A stretch of 6,414 nt of DNA from Clostridia bacterium (GTDB lineage: Bacteria; Bacillota_A; Clostridia; Christensenellales; Borkfalkiaceae): contig JAGASB010000039.1 in assembly GCA_017621955.1 (NCBI GenBank), positions 1 through 6,414 on the forward strand, in the 5' to 3' direction. A model generated the notes under the pieces. It ran no database searches, was not told where the DNA came from, and saw only the letters and a program-made list of their open reading frames with translations. How positions within the stretch are numbered: the first letter of the stretch is position 1; the number at the start of each line of letters is the position of its first letter. This document shows, piece after piece, positions 1 to 6,395 of the stretch. Made by a program: the position numbers and the translations under genes.

Positions 1-885
1 GAAAAACTTAAAAAAGAAAAAAATGCCGTAATATTAGCGCATTACTATACTGATGACGACGTTCAGTCTGTGGCTGACTACGTTGGCGACTCTTTTTTGC
101 TTGCAAAAATAGCGAAGGACACCCCGAATAATACTATTGTTTTTTGTGGTGTTAAATTTATGGGTGAAAGTGCTAAGGTGCTTAATCCCGATAAAACTGT
201 ATTAATGCCTGATATTACTGCTGATTGTCCTATGGCTCACATGGTTAAACAAGGTGAGATTGAAAGGCTTCGTGCGAAGTACGAAGATTTAGCAGTTGTT
301 TGCTATATTAATTCTTCTATTGAGTTAAAGATTAAAAGCGACGTTTGCGTTACTTCATCTAATGCAGTTAAAATTGTAAAAGCGTTACCCAATAAAAACA
401 TCTTTTTTATTCCTGATGAAAACTTGGGGCGTTACGTTGCTGAAAAAGTTCCTGAAAAAAACGTTATATTAAACGATGGTTATTGTCCTAAACATAAGGA
501 AATTACGGCAGAACAAGTGTTAATTGAAAAACAAAAGCATCCTAATGCACTTGTTCTTGCACACCCCGAATGTATTAAAGAAGTGCTTGATTTAGCTGAT
601 TATATTGGCAGTACGCAAGGCATAATTGCTTACGCAAAAAATAGCGATAAAAAAGAATTTATTATATGTACTGAACGCGGTGTGCTTTATCAGCTTAAAA
701 ATGATAGCCCTAATAAGTTGTTCTATTTTACCGAACCGTGTCCTATTTGCCACGATATGAAATTTAATACGCTTGAAAAGATAGTTGAAGTTTTATCAAC
801 GGGGAAAAATGAGGTTTTAGTTAGAGATGCCGACCGTGAAAAAGCGTTGATTCCCTTAAACAAAATGTTAGAACTTGGAAAATAA
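1..885 (+). CDS. nadA: Quinolinate synthase NadA (5' end outside window)
   Basis: NadA is a cytoplasmic [4Fe-4S] enzyme that condenses iminoaspartate with dihydroxyacetone phosphate to make quinolinate. The frame is open from base 1 (294 visible residues), so a GTG at base 70 is internal and not the start. The visible start has the family signature AHYYTDDDVQSVADYVGDS. All three expected cluster cysteines are present: the DCPMAH cysteine (codon 226-228), the HPEC cysteine (571-573) and the cysteine before HDMKFNTLEKI (748-750). The last belongs to a CPIC pair, comparable to the extra C-terminal cysteines of the E. coli enzyme. NadA proteins are usually a little over 300 residues, so probably only a short N-terminal part is missing. 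It leads nadB by 13 bases in one operon. The promoter and any NAD-responsive operator lie upstream of the window. Confidence 0.97.
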   Translation, partial: EKLKKEKNAVILAHYYTDDDVQSVADYVGDSFLLAKIAKDTPNNTIVFCGVKFMGESAKVLNPDKTVLMPDITADCPMAHMVKQGEIERLRAKYEDLAVVCYINSSIELKIKSDVCVTSSNAVKIVKALPNKNIFFIPDENLGRYVAEKVPEKNVILNDGYCPKHKEITAEQVLIEKQKHPNALVLAHPECIKEVLDLADYIGSTQGIIAYAKNSDKKEFIICTERGVLYQLKNDSPNKLFYFTEPCPICHDMKFNTLEKIVEVLSTGKNEVLVRDADREKALIPLNKMLELGK

Positions 886-898
886 TATTACATACTGA

Positions 899-2176
899 AT
901 GATGAAAACGGAAATTGTTATTGTTGGTTGTGGCGCTGCTGGATTATATTGTGCGCTTAATTTGCCAAAAGAAAAGAAGATTACAATAGTTACCAAAGAC
1001 GTTGCCCCAAATAGCGACTCTTTTCTTGCGCAAGGCGGTATTTGTGTCTTAAAAGATGAGTTGGATTACGATTCCTTTTTTGAAGACACAATGAGAGCCG
1101 GTCATTATGAAAATAATCGTGATTCTGTTGATATAATGATACGTTCTTCTAAAAGCGTTATTAACGATTTGGTAGAATATGGCGTTAGATTTGAAAAAAA
1201 CGGCGACGAATTTGTTTATACAAAGGAAGGTGCTCACTCAACGCCACGAATTCTTTTCCACGAAGATGAGACGGGTAAGGAAATTACTTCGCACCTTCTT
1301 GAAGCGGTAAGAAAATTAGATAACGTTACTTTGATAGAGAACTATACGATGGTTGATATTCTTTGCAATAATAACGTTTGTTGCGGTATAATCGGACACG
1401 ATGCAAAGGGTGAATATTCAATTATTGAAGCTGACTATACAGTGTTTGCTACGGGTGGAATAGGGGGACTTTTTGAACACTCTACAAATTATCCGCACTT
1501 AACCGGTGATGCAATAGCTATCTCATTAAAACACGGAATAAAATTGCAAAATATTGACTATATACAAATTCATCCCACTACTTTTTACGATAAAGAAAGT
1601 GGTAGAGAGTTTTTAATTTCCGAATCGGTTCGTGGTGAGGGGGCAATACTTCTTAACTGGAAAGGTGAAAGGTTTGTCAACGAACTTCTTCCAAGGGACG
1701 TGGTTACGGAAGCGATTTTTAATGAAATGCAAAAAGAGAACAAACCTCACGTTTGGCTATCATTAAAGGCAATTCCTGAGCAAGAAATAAAATCACATTT
1801 TCCAAATATTTATCAGCATTGCCTTGATGCTGGGTATGACGTTACAAAAGAAAGTATCCCTGTCGTTCCCTCTCAACACTATTTTATGGGTGGAATAGAC
1901 GTTGACGGAAATAGTCACACTTCTATGTCACGACTATATGCAATAGGCGAAACTGCGTGCAATGGTGTTCACGGGAAAAACAGGCTAGCAAGCAATTCTT
2001 TGCTTGAAAGTTTAGTTTTTGCACAGCGTGCGGCAAGGCATATAATGAGTGATTATAGTAAGGTTGATGAGATAAATGACTTCAAACTTGATGAGTCTGA
2101 ATATTTAAATTATCAAGAAAGATACAAAGATATGGTATTAACAGCAATAGAAAAGGAGAGAAACAACCGTGGATAA
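899..2176 (+). CDS. nadB: L-aspartate oxidase NadB, short form
   Basis: This FAD flavoprotein oxidises L-aspartate to iminoaspartate, the substrate of NadA. Visible motifs in order: the dinucleotide-binding glycines GCGAAG (residues 10-15) after a beta strand; SFLAQGG (41-47); KEGAHS with Glu110; HEDETG (121-126); ATGGIGG (184-190); QIHPTTFY with His225; SVRGEGA (243-249); LPRD with Arg266; QHYFMGG with His327; and the NadB hallmark GVHGKNRLASNSLLES (Arg362). These match the E. coli active-site positions E121, H244, R290, H351 and R386 by motif. At 425 residues it is more than 100 shorter than E. coli NadB (540), and the C-terminal helical domain is largely absent. The fold core is complete, so I read it as a short form and not a broken gene. 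Two ATGs stand in tandem (899 and 902). Neither has a clear ribosome binding site, so coupling to nadA translation is likely. The last 8 bases overlap nadC. Confidence 0.97.
   Translation: MMKTEIVIVGCGAAGLYCALNLPKEKKITIVTKDVAPNSDSFLAQGGICVLKDELDYDSFFEDTMRAGHYENNRDSVDIMIRSSKSVINDLVEYGVRFEKNGDEFVYTKEGAHSTPRILFHEDETGKEITSHLLEAVRKLDNVTLIENYTMVDILCNNNVCCGIIGHDAKGEYSIIEADYTVFATGGIGGLFEHSTNYPHLTGDAIAISLKHGIKLQNIDYIQIHPTTFYDKESGREFLISESVRGEGAILLNWKGERFVNELLPRDVVTEAIFNEMQKENKPHVWLSLKAIPEQEIKSHFPNIYQHCLDAGYDVTKESIPVVPSQHYFMGGIDVDGNSHTSMSRLYAIGETACNGVHGKNRLASNSLLESLVFAQRAARHIMSDYSKVDEINDFKLDESEYLNYQERYKDMVLTAIEKERNNRG
2153..2158 (+). promoter_or_regulatory. Ribosome binding site that fixes the GTG start of nadC
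   Basis: AAGGAG lies inside the end of nadB, 10 bases before a GTG at 2169. The next in-frame ATG (2184) would be 25 bases away, too far, so the GTG is preferred as the start. Confidence 0.8.
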
Positions 2177-3020
2177 CGTAACGATGCAGCTTGTTGCTGA
2201 TGAACTTATTAAAAGTGCATTAAAAGAAGATATTACAAGCGAAGATATCACTACTAATTCAGTGATGAAAGATTTTTGTTTGGGTGAAGTTGATTTGATT
2301 TGTAAGCAAGACGGTGTAGTAGCCGGTCTAGATGTTTTTGCAAGAGTGTTTAAGCTTTTAGATGTAAATACTGAAATTAAATTTACTTGCAAAGATGGTG
2401 ATGAAATTAAAAAAGGCGATAAAATCGGTTATGTTCGTGGTGATATAAGGGTGTTATTGTCTGGTGAACGTACTGCATTAAATTATCTTCAAAGAATGAG
2501 TGGTATTGCTACTTATACACGTTCAATAGTAAAACTTTTAGACGGAAGTAAAACGAAACTTCTCGATACAAGAAAGACAACACCAAATATGCGTGTTTTT
2601 GAAAAATATGCAGTAAAGGTTGGTGGTGGGTGTAACCATAGATATAATTTAAGCGATGGTATTCTATTAAAAGATAATCATATCGGTGCTGCTGGCAGTG
2701 TTAAAAACGCTGTTAAAATGGCAAAAGAATATGCACCGTTCGTAAGAAAAATTGAAGTTGAAGTGGAAAATCTTGAAATGCTTAAAGAAGCGTTAGATGC
2801 TGGTGCTGATATAATAATGCTTGACAATATGAGCGTTGAAGATATGAAAACAGCTGTAAAGATGACGGCAGGTAAAGCTGTAACTGAATGTAGCGGAAAC
2901 GTTACTAAAGAAAACATTGCAAGACTAGTTGATATCGGTGTTGACTTTATTTCAAGTGGTGCATTGACGCACTCTGCGCCAATTCTTGATTTGTCGCTTA
3001 AAAATCTTCGTGCAATTTAA
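2169..3020 (+). CDS. nadC: Nicotinate-nucleotide pyrophosphorylase (quinolinate phosphoribosyltransferase) NadC
   Basis: NadC decarboxylates and phosphoribosylates quinolinate with PRPP to give nicotinate mononucleotide, the point where de novo synthesis joins the shared NAD route. At 283 residues it has the normal family length. Motifs: EDITSEDITT (residues 20-29) in the N-terminal domain; GERTALNYLQRMSGIAT (99-115); LDTRKTTPNMR (132-142); GGGCNHRYNLSDGILLKDNH (152-171), which carries the basic substrate-binding residues His157, Arg158 and Lys168; EVEVEN (196-201); DIIMLDNM (214-221) with acidic residues of the phosphoribosyl/metal site; and ECSGNV (240-245) followed by SSGALTHSAP near the C-terminus. 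The GTG start is set by an AAGGAG site within nadB and overlaps nadB by 8 bases, which suggests translational coupling. It is the last gene of the nadABC operon and is followed after about 12 bases by a strong terminator. Confidence 0.97.
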   Translation: MDNVTMQLVADELIKSALKEDITSEDITTNSVMKDFCLGEVDLICKQDGVVAGLDVFARVFKLLDVNTEIKFTCKDGDEIKKGDKIGYVRGDIRVLLSGERTALNYLQRMSGIATYTRSIVKLLDGSKTKLLDTRKTTPNMRVFEKYAVKVGGGCNHRYNLSDGILLKDNHIGAAGSVKNAVKMAKEYAPFVRKIEVEVENLEMLKEALDAGADIIMLDNMSVEDMKTAVKMTAGKAVTECSGNVTKENIARLVDIGVDFISSGALTHSAPILDLSLKNLRAI

Positions 3021-3032
3021 TAATTATATTAT

Positions 3033-3073
3033 AAAAAAAAACAAGTCCAACAACTGTTGGACTTGTTTTTTTT
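3033..3073. terminator. Bidirectional intrinsic terminator between nadC and trpB
   Basis: A perfect inverted repeat has arms ACAAGTCCAAC (3041-3051) and GTTGGACTTGT (3056-3066) around an AACT loop. It is preceded by nine A (3033-3041) and followed by eight T (3066-3073). It therefore forms a hairpin with a U-tail on either strand and can end both nadC (+) and the convergent trpB (-), whose stop codon is only 7 bases away. Confidence 0.93.
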
Positions 3074-3079
3074 GTTTTA

Positions 3080-4453
3080 TTAAATTTCAATTTTTGGTAT
3101 TCCTGCTCTGCCTTTTTTCAAGTCTTCTTCGGACGGAACGTAGTTTGACATTTGACCGTCGTGGAATTTTTGGTAAGCATACATATCGAAATAACCGGTT
3201 CCTGTTAAGCCGAACAGGATTGTTTTTTCTTCACCGGTTTGTTTACATTTAAGCGCTTCATCAATGGCAACACGAATTGCGTGAGAAGATTCGGGGGCAG
3301 GTAATATGCCTTCAACTCTTGCAAACTGTTCTGCCGCTTCAAAAACTTCTGTTTGATTAACCGAACGTGCTTCCATAAGACCCTGGTCGTATAATTCAGA
3401 AAGAGAAGGTGTCATTCCGTGATAACGCAAACCACCAGCGTGGCTTGCAGCAGGAATAAATCCCGAACCTAAGGTATACATTTTTGAAAGGGGACAAACC
3501 CTACCTGTGTCACAATAATCGTATGCGTATACACCTCTTGTTAATGACGGGCAAGAAGCAGGTTCAACGGCAATAAATTGATAATCTTCTTTACCTTGTA
3601 ATTTTTCTGCCATAAACGGAGAAATTAAACCGCCAAGGTTAGAACCGCCACCAGCACAACCGATTATCATATCCGGTTTAATGCCGTATTTATCCATTGC
3701 GGTTTTAGTCTCTAAGCCGATTATTGATTGATGTAAAAGTACTTGGTTTAATACGCTACCTAAAACGTAACGATAACCGTCCATTGAACTTGCGGCTTCA
3801 ACAGCTTCACTTATAGCACAACCTAAACTTCCCGTTGTACCTGGGAATTCTTCTAAAATTTGCCTACCAACTTTTGTTGTTGTAGACGGGGACGGGGTAA
3901 CGTTAGCCCCGTAAGTGCGCATAACTTCACGTCTAAACGGTTTTTGTTCGTAAGAACACTTAACCATAAATACTTTACAGTCAAGTCCAAAATAAGAGCA
4001 CGCCATAGATAAAGCAGTTCCCCACTGCCCAGCTCCTGTTTCTGTCGTTACGCCTTTTAATCCTTGTTTTTTTGCGTAATATGCTTGTGCAATGGCTGAA
4101 TTTAACTTGTGTGAACCCGAAGTATTGTTTCCTTCAAATTTATAGTAAATTTTAGCAGGTGTATCAAGAGCCTTTTCTAAACAATACGCTCTAACAAGTG
4201 GGGCAGGGCGATACATTTTATAAAAGTTGCGAATTTCTTCGGGAATTTCTATATAAGGGGTGGTATCGTCAAGTTCTTGCTTAACAAGTTCATTGCAAAA
4301 AACCTTAGAAAGTTCTTCTTCTGTCATAGGTTTAAGTGTAGATGGATTAAGTAGGGGTGCAGGTTTTTTATCCATAAATGCACGCACGTTAATCCAAGCT
4401 TTTGGTAATTCTTTTTCTTCTAAATATATTTTATATGGTATTTCGTTTTTCAT
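3080..4453 (-). CDS. trpB: Tryptophan synthase beta chain, stand-alone TrpB2 type
   Basis: A PLP enzyme that joins indole to serine to make tryptophan. The 457-residue length and long N-terminal extension (about 80 residues before YRPAPLVRA) fit the TrpB2 subfamily; TrpB1 is about 400. The PLP lysine is Lys116 in SGSHKLNSA. Glu138 lies in TETGAGQWG, where the Trp replaces the His of TrpB1, another TrpB2 trait. CAGGGSNLGG (266-275) is the phosphate-binding loop. EGILPAPESSHA (381-392) and LTGTGYFDM (416-424) are C-terminal signatures. The start is supported by AAAGGAG (4460-4466), six bases upstream. No trpA or other trp gene is adjacent. TrpB2 enzymes are known to work poorly or not at all with TrpA, so indole salvage is a plausible role; this is inference. 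Expression is controlled by a tRNA-Trp T-box upstream, which supports a tryptophan function over a generic serine/threonine deaminase. Confidence 0.94.
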   Translation of the reverse strand: MKNEIPYKIYLEEKELPKAWINVRAFMDKKPAPLLNPSTLKPMTEEELSKVFCNELVKQELDDTTPYIEIPEEIRNFYKMYRPAPLVRAYCLEKALDTPAKIYYKFEGNNTSGSHKLNSAIAQAYYAKKQGLKGVTTETGAGQWGTALSMACSYFGLDCKVFMVKCSYEQKPFRREVMRTYGANVTPSPSTTTKVGRQILEEFPGTTGSLGCAISEAVEAASSMDGYRYVLGSVLNQVLLHQSIIGLETKTAMDKYGIKPDMIIGCAGGGSNLGGLISPFMAEKLQGKEDYQFIAVEPASCPSLTRGVYAYDYCDTGRVCPLSKMYTLGSGFIPAASHAGGLRYHGMTPSLSELYDQGLMEARSVNQTEVFEAAEQFARVEGILPAPESSHAIRVAIDEALKCKQTGEEKTILFGLTGTGYFDMYAYQKFHDGQMSNYVPSEEDLKKGRAGIPKIEI

Positions 4454-4473
4454 AATAAACTCCTTTACATTGC

Positions 4474-4533
4474 TTAGTTGTTAAAATCTTTTAACGTGCG
4501 CCATCGAAAAATCATAGATTGATTTAATTTCAT
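4474..4533 (-). CDS. Candidate 19-residue peptide with a Trp codon, in the trpB leader
   Basis: The frame reads MKLNQSMIFRWRTLKDFNN and then TAA. It has a strong ribosome binding site, AGGAG (4539-4543), five bases before its ATG. It starts just downstream of the T-box terminator and ends 20 bases before the trpB start, with a separate AAAGGAG for trpB in that gap. It is out of frame with trpB, so it is not an N-terminal extension. A single TGG sits mid-peptide between two arginines. It would be made only from transcripts that read through the T-box terminator. It could be a leader peptide sensing charged tRNA-Trp, a coupling element feeding ribosomes to trpB, a small regulatory protein, or chance. 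I recognise no family. Good initiation signals make chance less likely but do not exclude it. Confidence 0.5.
   Translation of the reverse strand: MKLNQSMIFRWRTLKDFNN
4480..4495. repeat. A+T-rich perfect inverted repeat overlapping the end of the small ORF
   Basis: GTTAAAA and TTTTAAC (7-base arms) surround a 2-base centre, overlapping the LysAspPheAsn codons of the 19-codon frame. In RNA the hairpin would be weak (mostly A-U) and has no T-run on the trpB side, so it is not a terminator. It may be incidental or may affect ribosome access between the peptide and trpB. Confidence 0.35.
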
Positions 4534-4543
4534 AAAAACTCCT

Positions 4544-4579
4544 AAAAAAATCCCGAAACACTAAAAATGTGCTTCGGGA
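4544..4579 (-). terminator. Rho-independent terminator of the trpB T-box leader
   Basis: On the - strand the arms are TCCCGAAGCAC and GTGTTTCGGGA with a 7-base loop, followed by seven T (4550-4544). The single non-Watson-Crick position is a G-U pair in the - strand RNA but an A-C mismatch in + strand RNA, so the hairpin is built for trpB transcripts. The CCC of its 5' arm (4578-4576) is also available to pair with the GGG that begins the T-box sequence, as expected for mutually exclusive antiterminator and terminator. Confidence 0.9.
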
Positions 4580-4813
4580 CGATATTTCTACCGTGGTGCC
4601 ACCCAAATTGACTAAAAGTCCACTCTCTTGTATACACTTTATATACATCGCATTTTTACGGGTGCGAAACCCGTCGATTGCTACTTGCAAATTTGCTTTC
4701 GTTCGCCCTCAGAAGCCCATTCATTTATGTCTTTTTTACCGTATTTCCACCACCAACAGCTCTCTATAAAAAAACAACTTAAACTACTATTCTTCATCAT
4801 CGGTTTGTTATTT
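4544..4813 (-). promoter_or_regulatory. T-box riboswitch sensing tRNA-Trp, upstream of trpB
   Basis: This leader RNA binds uncharged tRNA and switches from termination to read-through. Reading along the - strand, the stem I region begins near GAGAGCTGTTGGTGGTG (about 4765-4749). The specifier region GAATGGGCTTCTGAG follows, with the usual GAA before the codon TGG (4719-4717), which pairs with the CCA anticodon of tRNA-Trp. The stem III hairpin is ACGGGT/ACCCGT (4674-4658). The T-box core GGGTGGCACCACGG (4604-4591) resembles the consensus AGGGTGGNACCGCG. The variable base is C (4598), which matches the G discriminator usual for bacterial tRNA-Trp. The core is followed by the terminator hairpin. 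Specifier and discriminator readings agree independently on Trp. The start is placed about 7 bases after the -10 box. Stem boundaries are approximate, as I did not fold it by computation. Confidence 0.93.
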
Positions 4814-4819
4814 TTTATT

Positions 4820-4848
4820 ATTATACCATTTGAATTTAATATTGTCAA
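4820..4848 (-). promoter_or_regulatory. Consensus sigma-70/sigma-A promoter for the T-box-trpB transcript
   Basis: TTGACA (4848-4843) and TATAAT (4825-4820), both perfect matches, are separated by exactly 17 bases. Transcription would start near 4813 and run through the T-box into trpB. A full-consensus promoter with control moved downstream to the attenuator is typical of T-box genes. Confidence 0.9.
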
Positions 4849-4946
4849 CCATTTTATGTTCTGATAATTTTATATTTTTTGCCTTAAAAAAATCGCTAAG
4901 TTAATTTTATTGATGACTGCGTTATAATGTTCTATTAAATTTTATC

Positions 4947-5096
4947 TTATTCTGTTTTGTTGAGTTGTTTAGATTTTCTTTTATTTTTTGTCCTGTAATA
5001 TGTTTGAATACTTTTAAAGCCTGCATCAAATTTTAGTGAAGTTATATTTTCTTTTTTTCCATTTTTTATTGCTGTTTCAATATAATATATTGGATG
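4947..5096 (-). pseudogene. Remnant of a regulator C-terminus, possibly AraC-type helix-turn-helix
   Basis: About 49 codons on the - strand read like protein and end at a TAA (4949-4947). Upstream of about 5096 the same frame turns into antisense of the neighbouring enzyme gene, with leucine repeats. The key stretch, NITSLKFDAGFKSIQTYYR, resembles the second helix-turn-helix of AraC/XylS regulators, in which an Ile-Thr start, an acidic residue, Gly-Phe, Ser-Ile and a Tyr/Phe-x-Arg recognition helix recur. The usual tail after it (FK...G.SP..YR) is not recognisable; the frame ends in a Lys/Arg/Asn-rich run. With no promoter, no N-terminal domain and only the end of the DNA-binding domain, it cannot be functional. 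The assignment rests on pattern memory, not a search. The alternative is a different truncated protein or chance coding-like sequence. Confidence 0.42.
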
Positions 5097-6340
5097 TTTT
5101 AGAAGTAAATGCTGTGGCATTGAAAAAAGATAATGAAACAGTTGTTTTAATAACCTTAGATTCGGAAGCTTGTTCAACTGAATATTATGATTTAGCAAGA
5201 GAAGCAGTAGCAAAGTTTACAGGGATAAAGAAAGAAGCAGTATTTTTGCACTCAAAACATACTCACGTTGCCCCTTGCTATGGTGAAGAAGATGAGTTTA
5301 CAAACAATATAGACAGAGAACATTATTCTTATGTTATGAAAAAAATTGTAGACGCTGCAACTTTTGCAATAGCAGATTTAAAACCATCAAGAATGGGTTT
5401 TGCTGTATCTAAAGCAGAAAGAATTGGTTTTAACCGACGTTATCTAATGAAAGATGGTTCAACCGCCACTAACCCTGGCGTGAATAATCCAAATATTGTT
5501 AAATCTATCGGCCTTTTAGATGAAAGAGTAAACGTTATTCGCTTTGAAAGAGAATGTGGCGACAATATCGTTGTCGCAAACTATGGTAACCACCCTGACG
5601 TAATCGGAGGGGATTTAGTTTCTGCAGACTGGCCAGGGTTAACAAGAAGAATATTTGAAAAAGCGATAGATAATACAAAGTGTATATTCTTTAATGGTGC
5701 ACAAGGCGATATAAACCATATTAATGTAAAACCTGTTGGTGGCGACCTCAATGGGATGTTTAATGATTTTGATGATGTTGCACGTGGTTATGCGCATGCA
5801 CGTCATATCGGTAATGTTGTGGCAGGTGCGATAATGTCTGTGTATGAGAAAGTAGAATTCACTTCGTGTGAAGAAATAAAAGCTGTAGAAAAAATTATTT
5901 CCGTTGCATCAAATATGCCAAAACAAGAAGATATGGAACAAGCAAGATATATTGACAAAATTCATAAAGAAGGAAGAGATGCAAAGTTACCATATAAAGG
6001 AATGATTCTAACTACGGTAGTTGCAGAAGCAGGAAGAATGGTTAAACTAGAACATGGACCCGAAAAATTTCCTTAAAATTTGTCAGGTATTAAAATAGGA
6101 AAGATTGCTTTTCTGGGTATTTCTGGGGAACCGTTTACTGGTATAGGGTTAGAAATAAAAAAAGCAAAAGAATGGCAAGTGGTTTGTCATACTTGCTTAA
6201 CTAATGGTAGTCGTGGCTATTTTCCAATGAAAGATTCTTATGATGAAGGTGGATATGAGGCAAGGTCTTCAAACTATAAGGCAGGTGTGGCAGAAAAAAT
6301 TGCTAAAGAAGCAATTAAACTACTTGAATCATTAGTATAA
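5090..6340 (+). pseudogene. Broken neutral/alkaline ceramidase-like hydrolase (5' truncated, internal stop)
   Basis: About 416 codons resemble the neutral/alkaline non-lysosomal ceramidase superfamily, zinc amidases often of unknown substrate in Firmicutes. Similarity begins at LDVLEVNAVAL, which matches the family's 'D-P-L-x-x-x-A-x-x-L' segment. The usual N-terminal part (ITP and Gly-Tyr motifs, perhaps 40-60 residues) is missing. Upstream codons in this frame (a GTG at 5036) encode only an F/L-rich stretch without a ribosome binding site, and these bases are the antisense of the regulator remnant. Likely zinc ligands: HTHVAP (His codons 5258 and 5264), NHPD (His 5591), GEPF (Glu 6128) and a Tyr in GYFP or GGYE (6218 or 6254). 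The loop FNGAQGDINHIN (about 5690-5722) lacks the serine of the ceramidase GDVSPN motif. An in-frame TAA (6074-6076) splits the gene before the last two ligands, while the frame resumes unchanged after it. Two lesions argue for a true pseudogene. Confidence 0.8.
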
Positions 6341-6359
6341 TAATTAATCTTATGATTTC

Positions 6360-6395
6360 AAGGGTGTGCAAGTCTAAGGATTTGTACACCCTTTT
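6360..6395 (+). terminator. Rho-independent terminator after the ceramidase-like pseudogene
   Basis: Arms AAGGGTGTGCAA (6360-6371) and TTGTACACCCTT (6382-6393) form a 12-base stem with one G-U pair, followed by TTTTATT. The G-U pair and the T-run suit + strand transcripts; the reverse strand has no T-run. It lies 20 bases after the gene's original stop, so it looks like the ancestral terminator of that gene. Confidence 0.85.

Noticed and set aside
2678..2917. Ser/Ile-rich - strand frame within nadC
   Set aside because: Antisense shadow of a well-supported gene, with no ribosome binding site or family resemblance.
4481..4690. 69-codon - strand frame inside the trpB leader
   Set aside because: It runs through the T-box specifier-distal region, T-box core and terminator hairpin; the conserved RNA motifs explain this DNA, and the peptide has no family features.
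4628..4864. + strand frames crossing the T-box and promoter region
   Set aside because: They are antisense to the regulatory RNA and the consensus promoter, with hydrophobic runs produced by T-rich DNA and no initiation signals.
4901..4928. Possible + strand promoter (TTAATT, 16 bases, TATAAT) upstream of the pseudogene
   Set aside because: The -10 box is good, but the -35 is poor and the region is so A+T-rich that a TATAAT by chance is expected.
5036..5089. GTG start and hydrophobic N-terminus (F/L-rich, signal-peptide-like) for the ceramidase-like protein
   Set aside because: There is no ribosome binding site before the GTG, the hydrophobicity comes from poly-T DNA, and the same bases read as a more protein-like sequence on the - strand. 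I treat the gene as 5' truncated.
6080..6340. Separate 86-residue gene at the right end
   Set aside because: It is in the same frame as the upstream gene and continues its family motifs (GEPF, GGYE); the ATG-like start is not real, and it is the 3' part of one gene cut by a stop.
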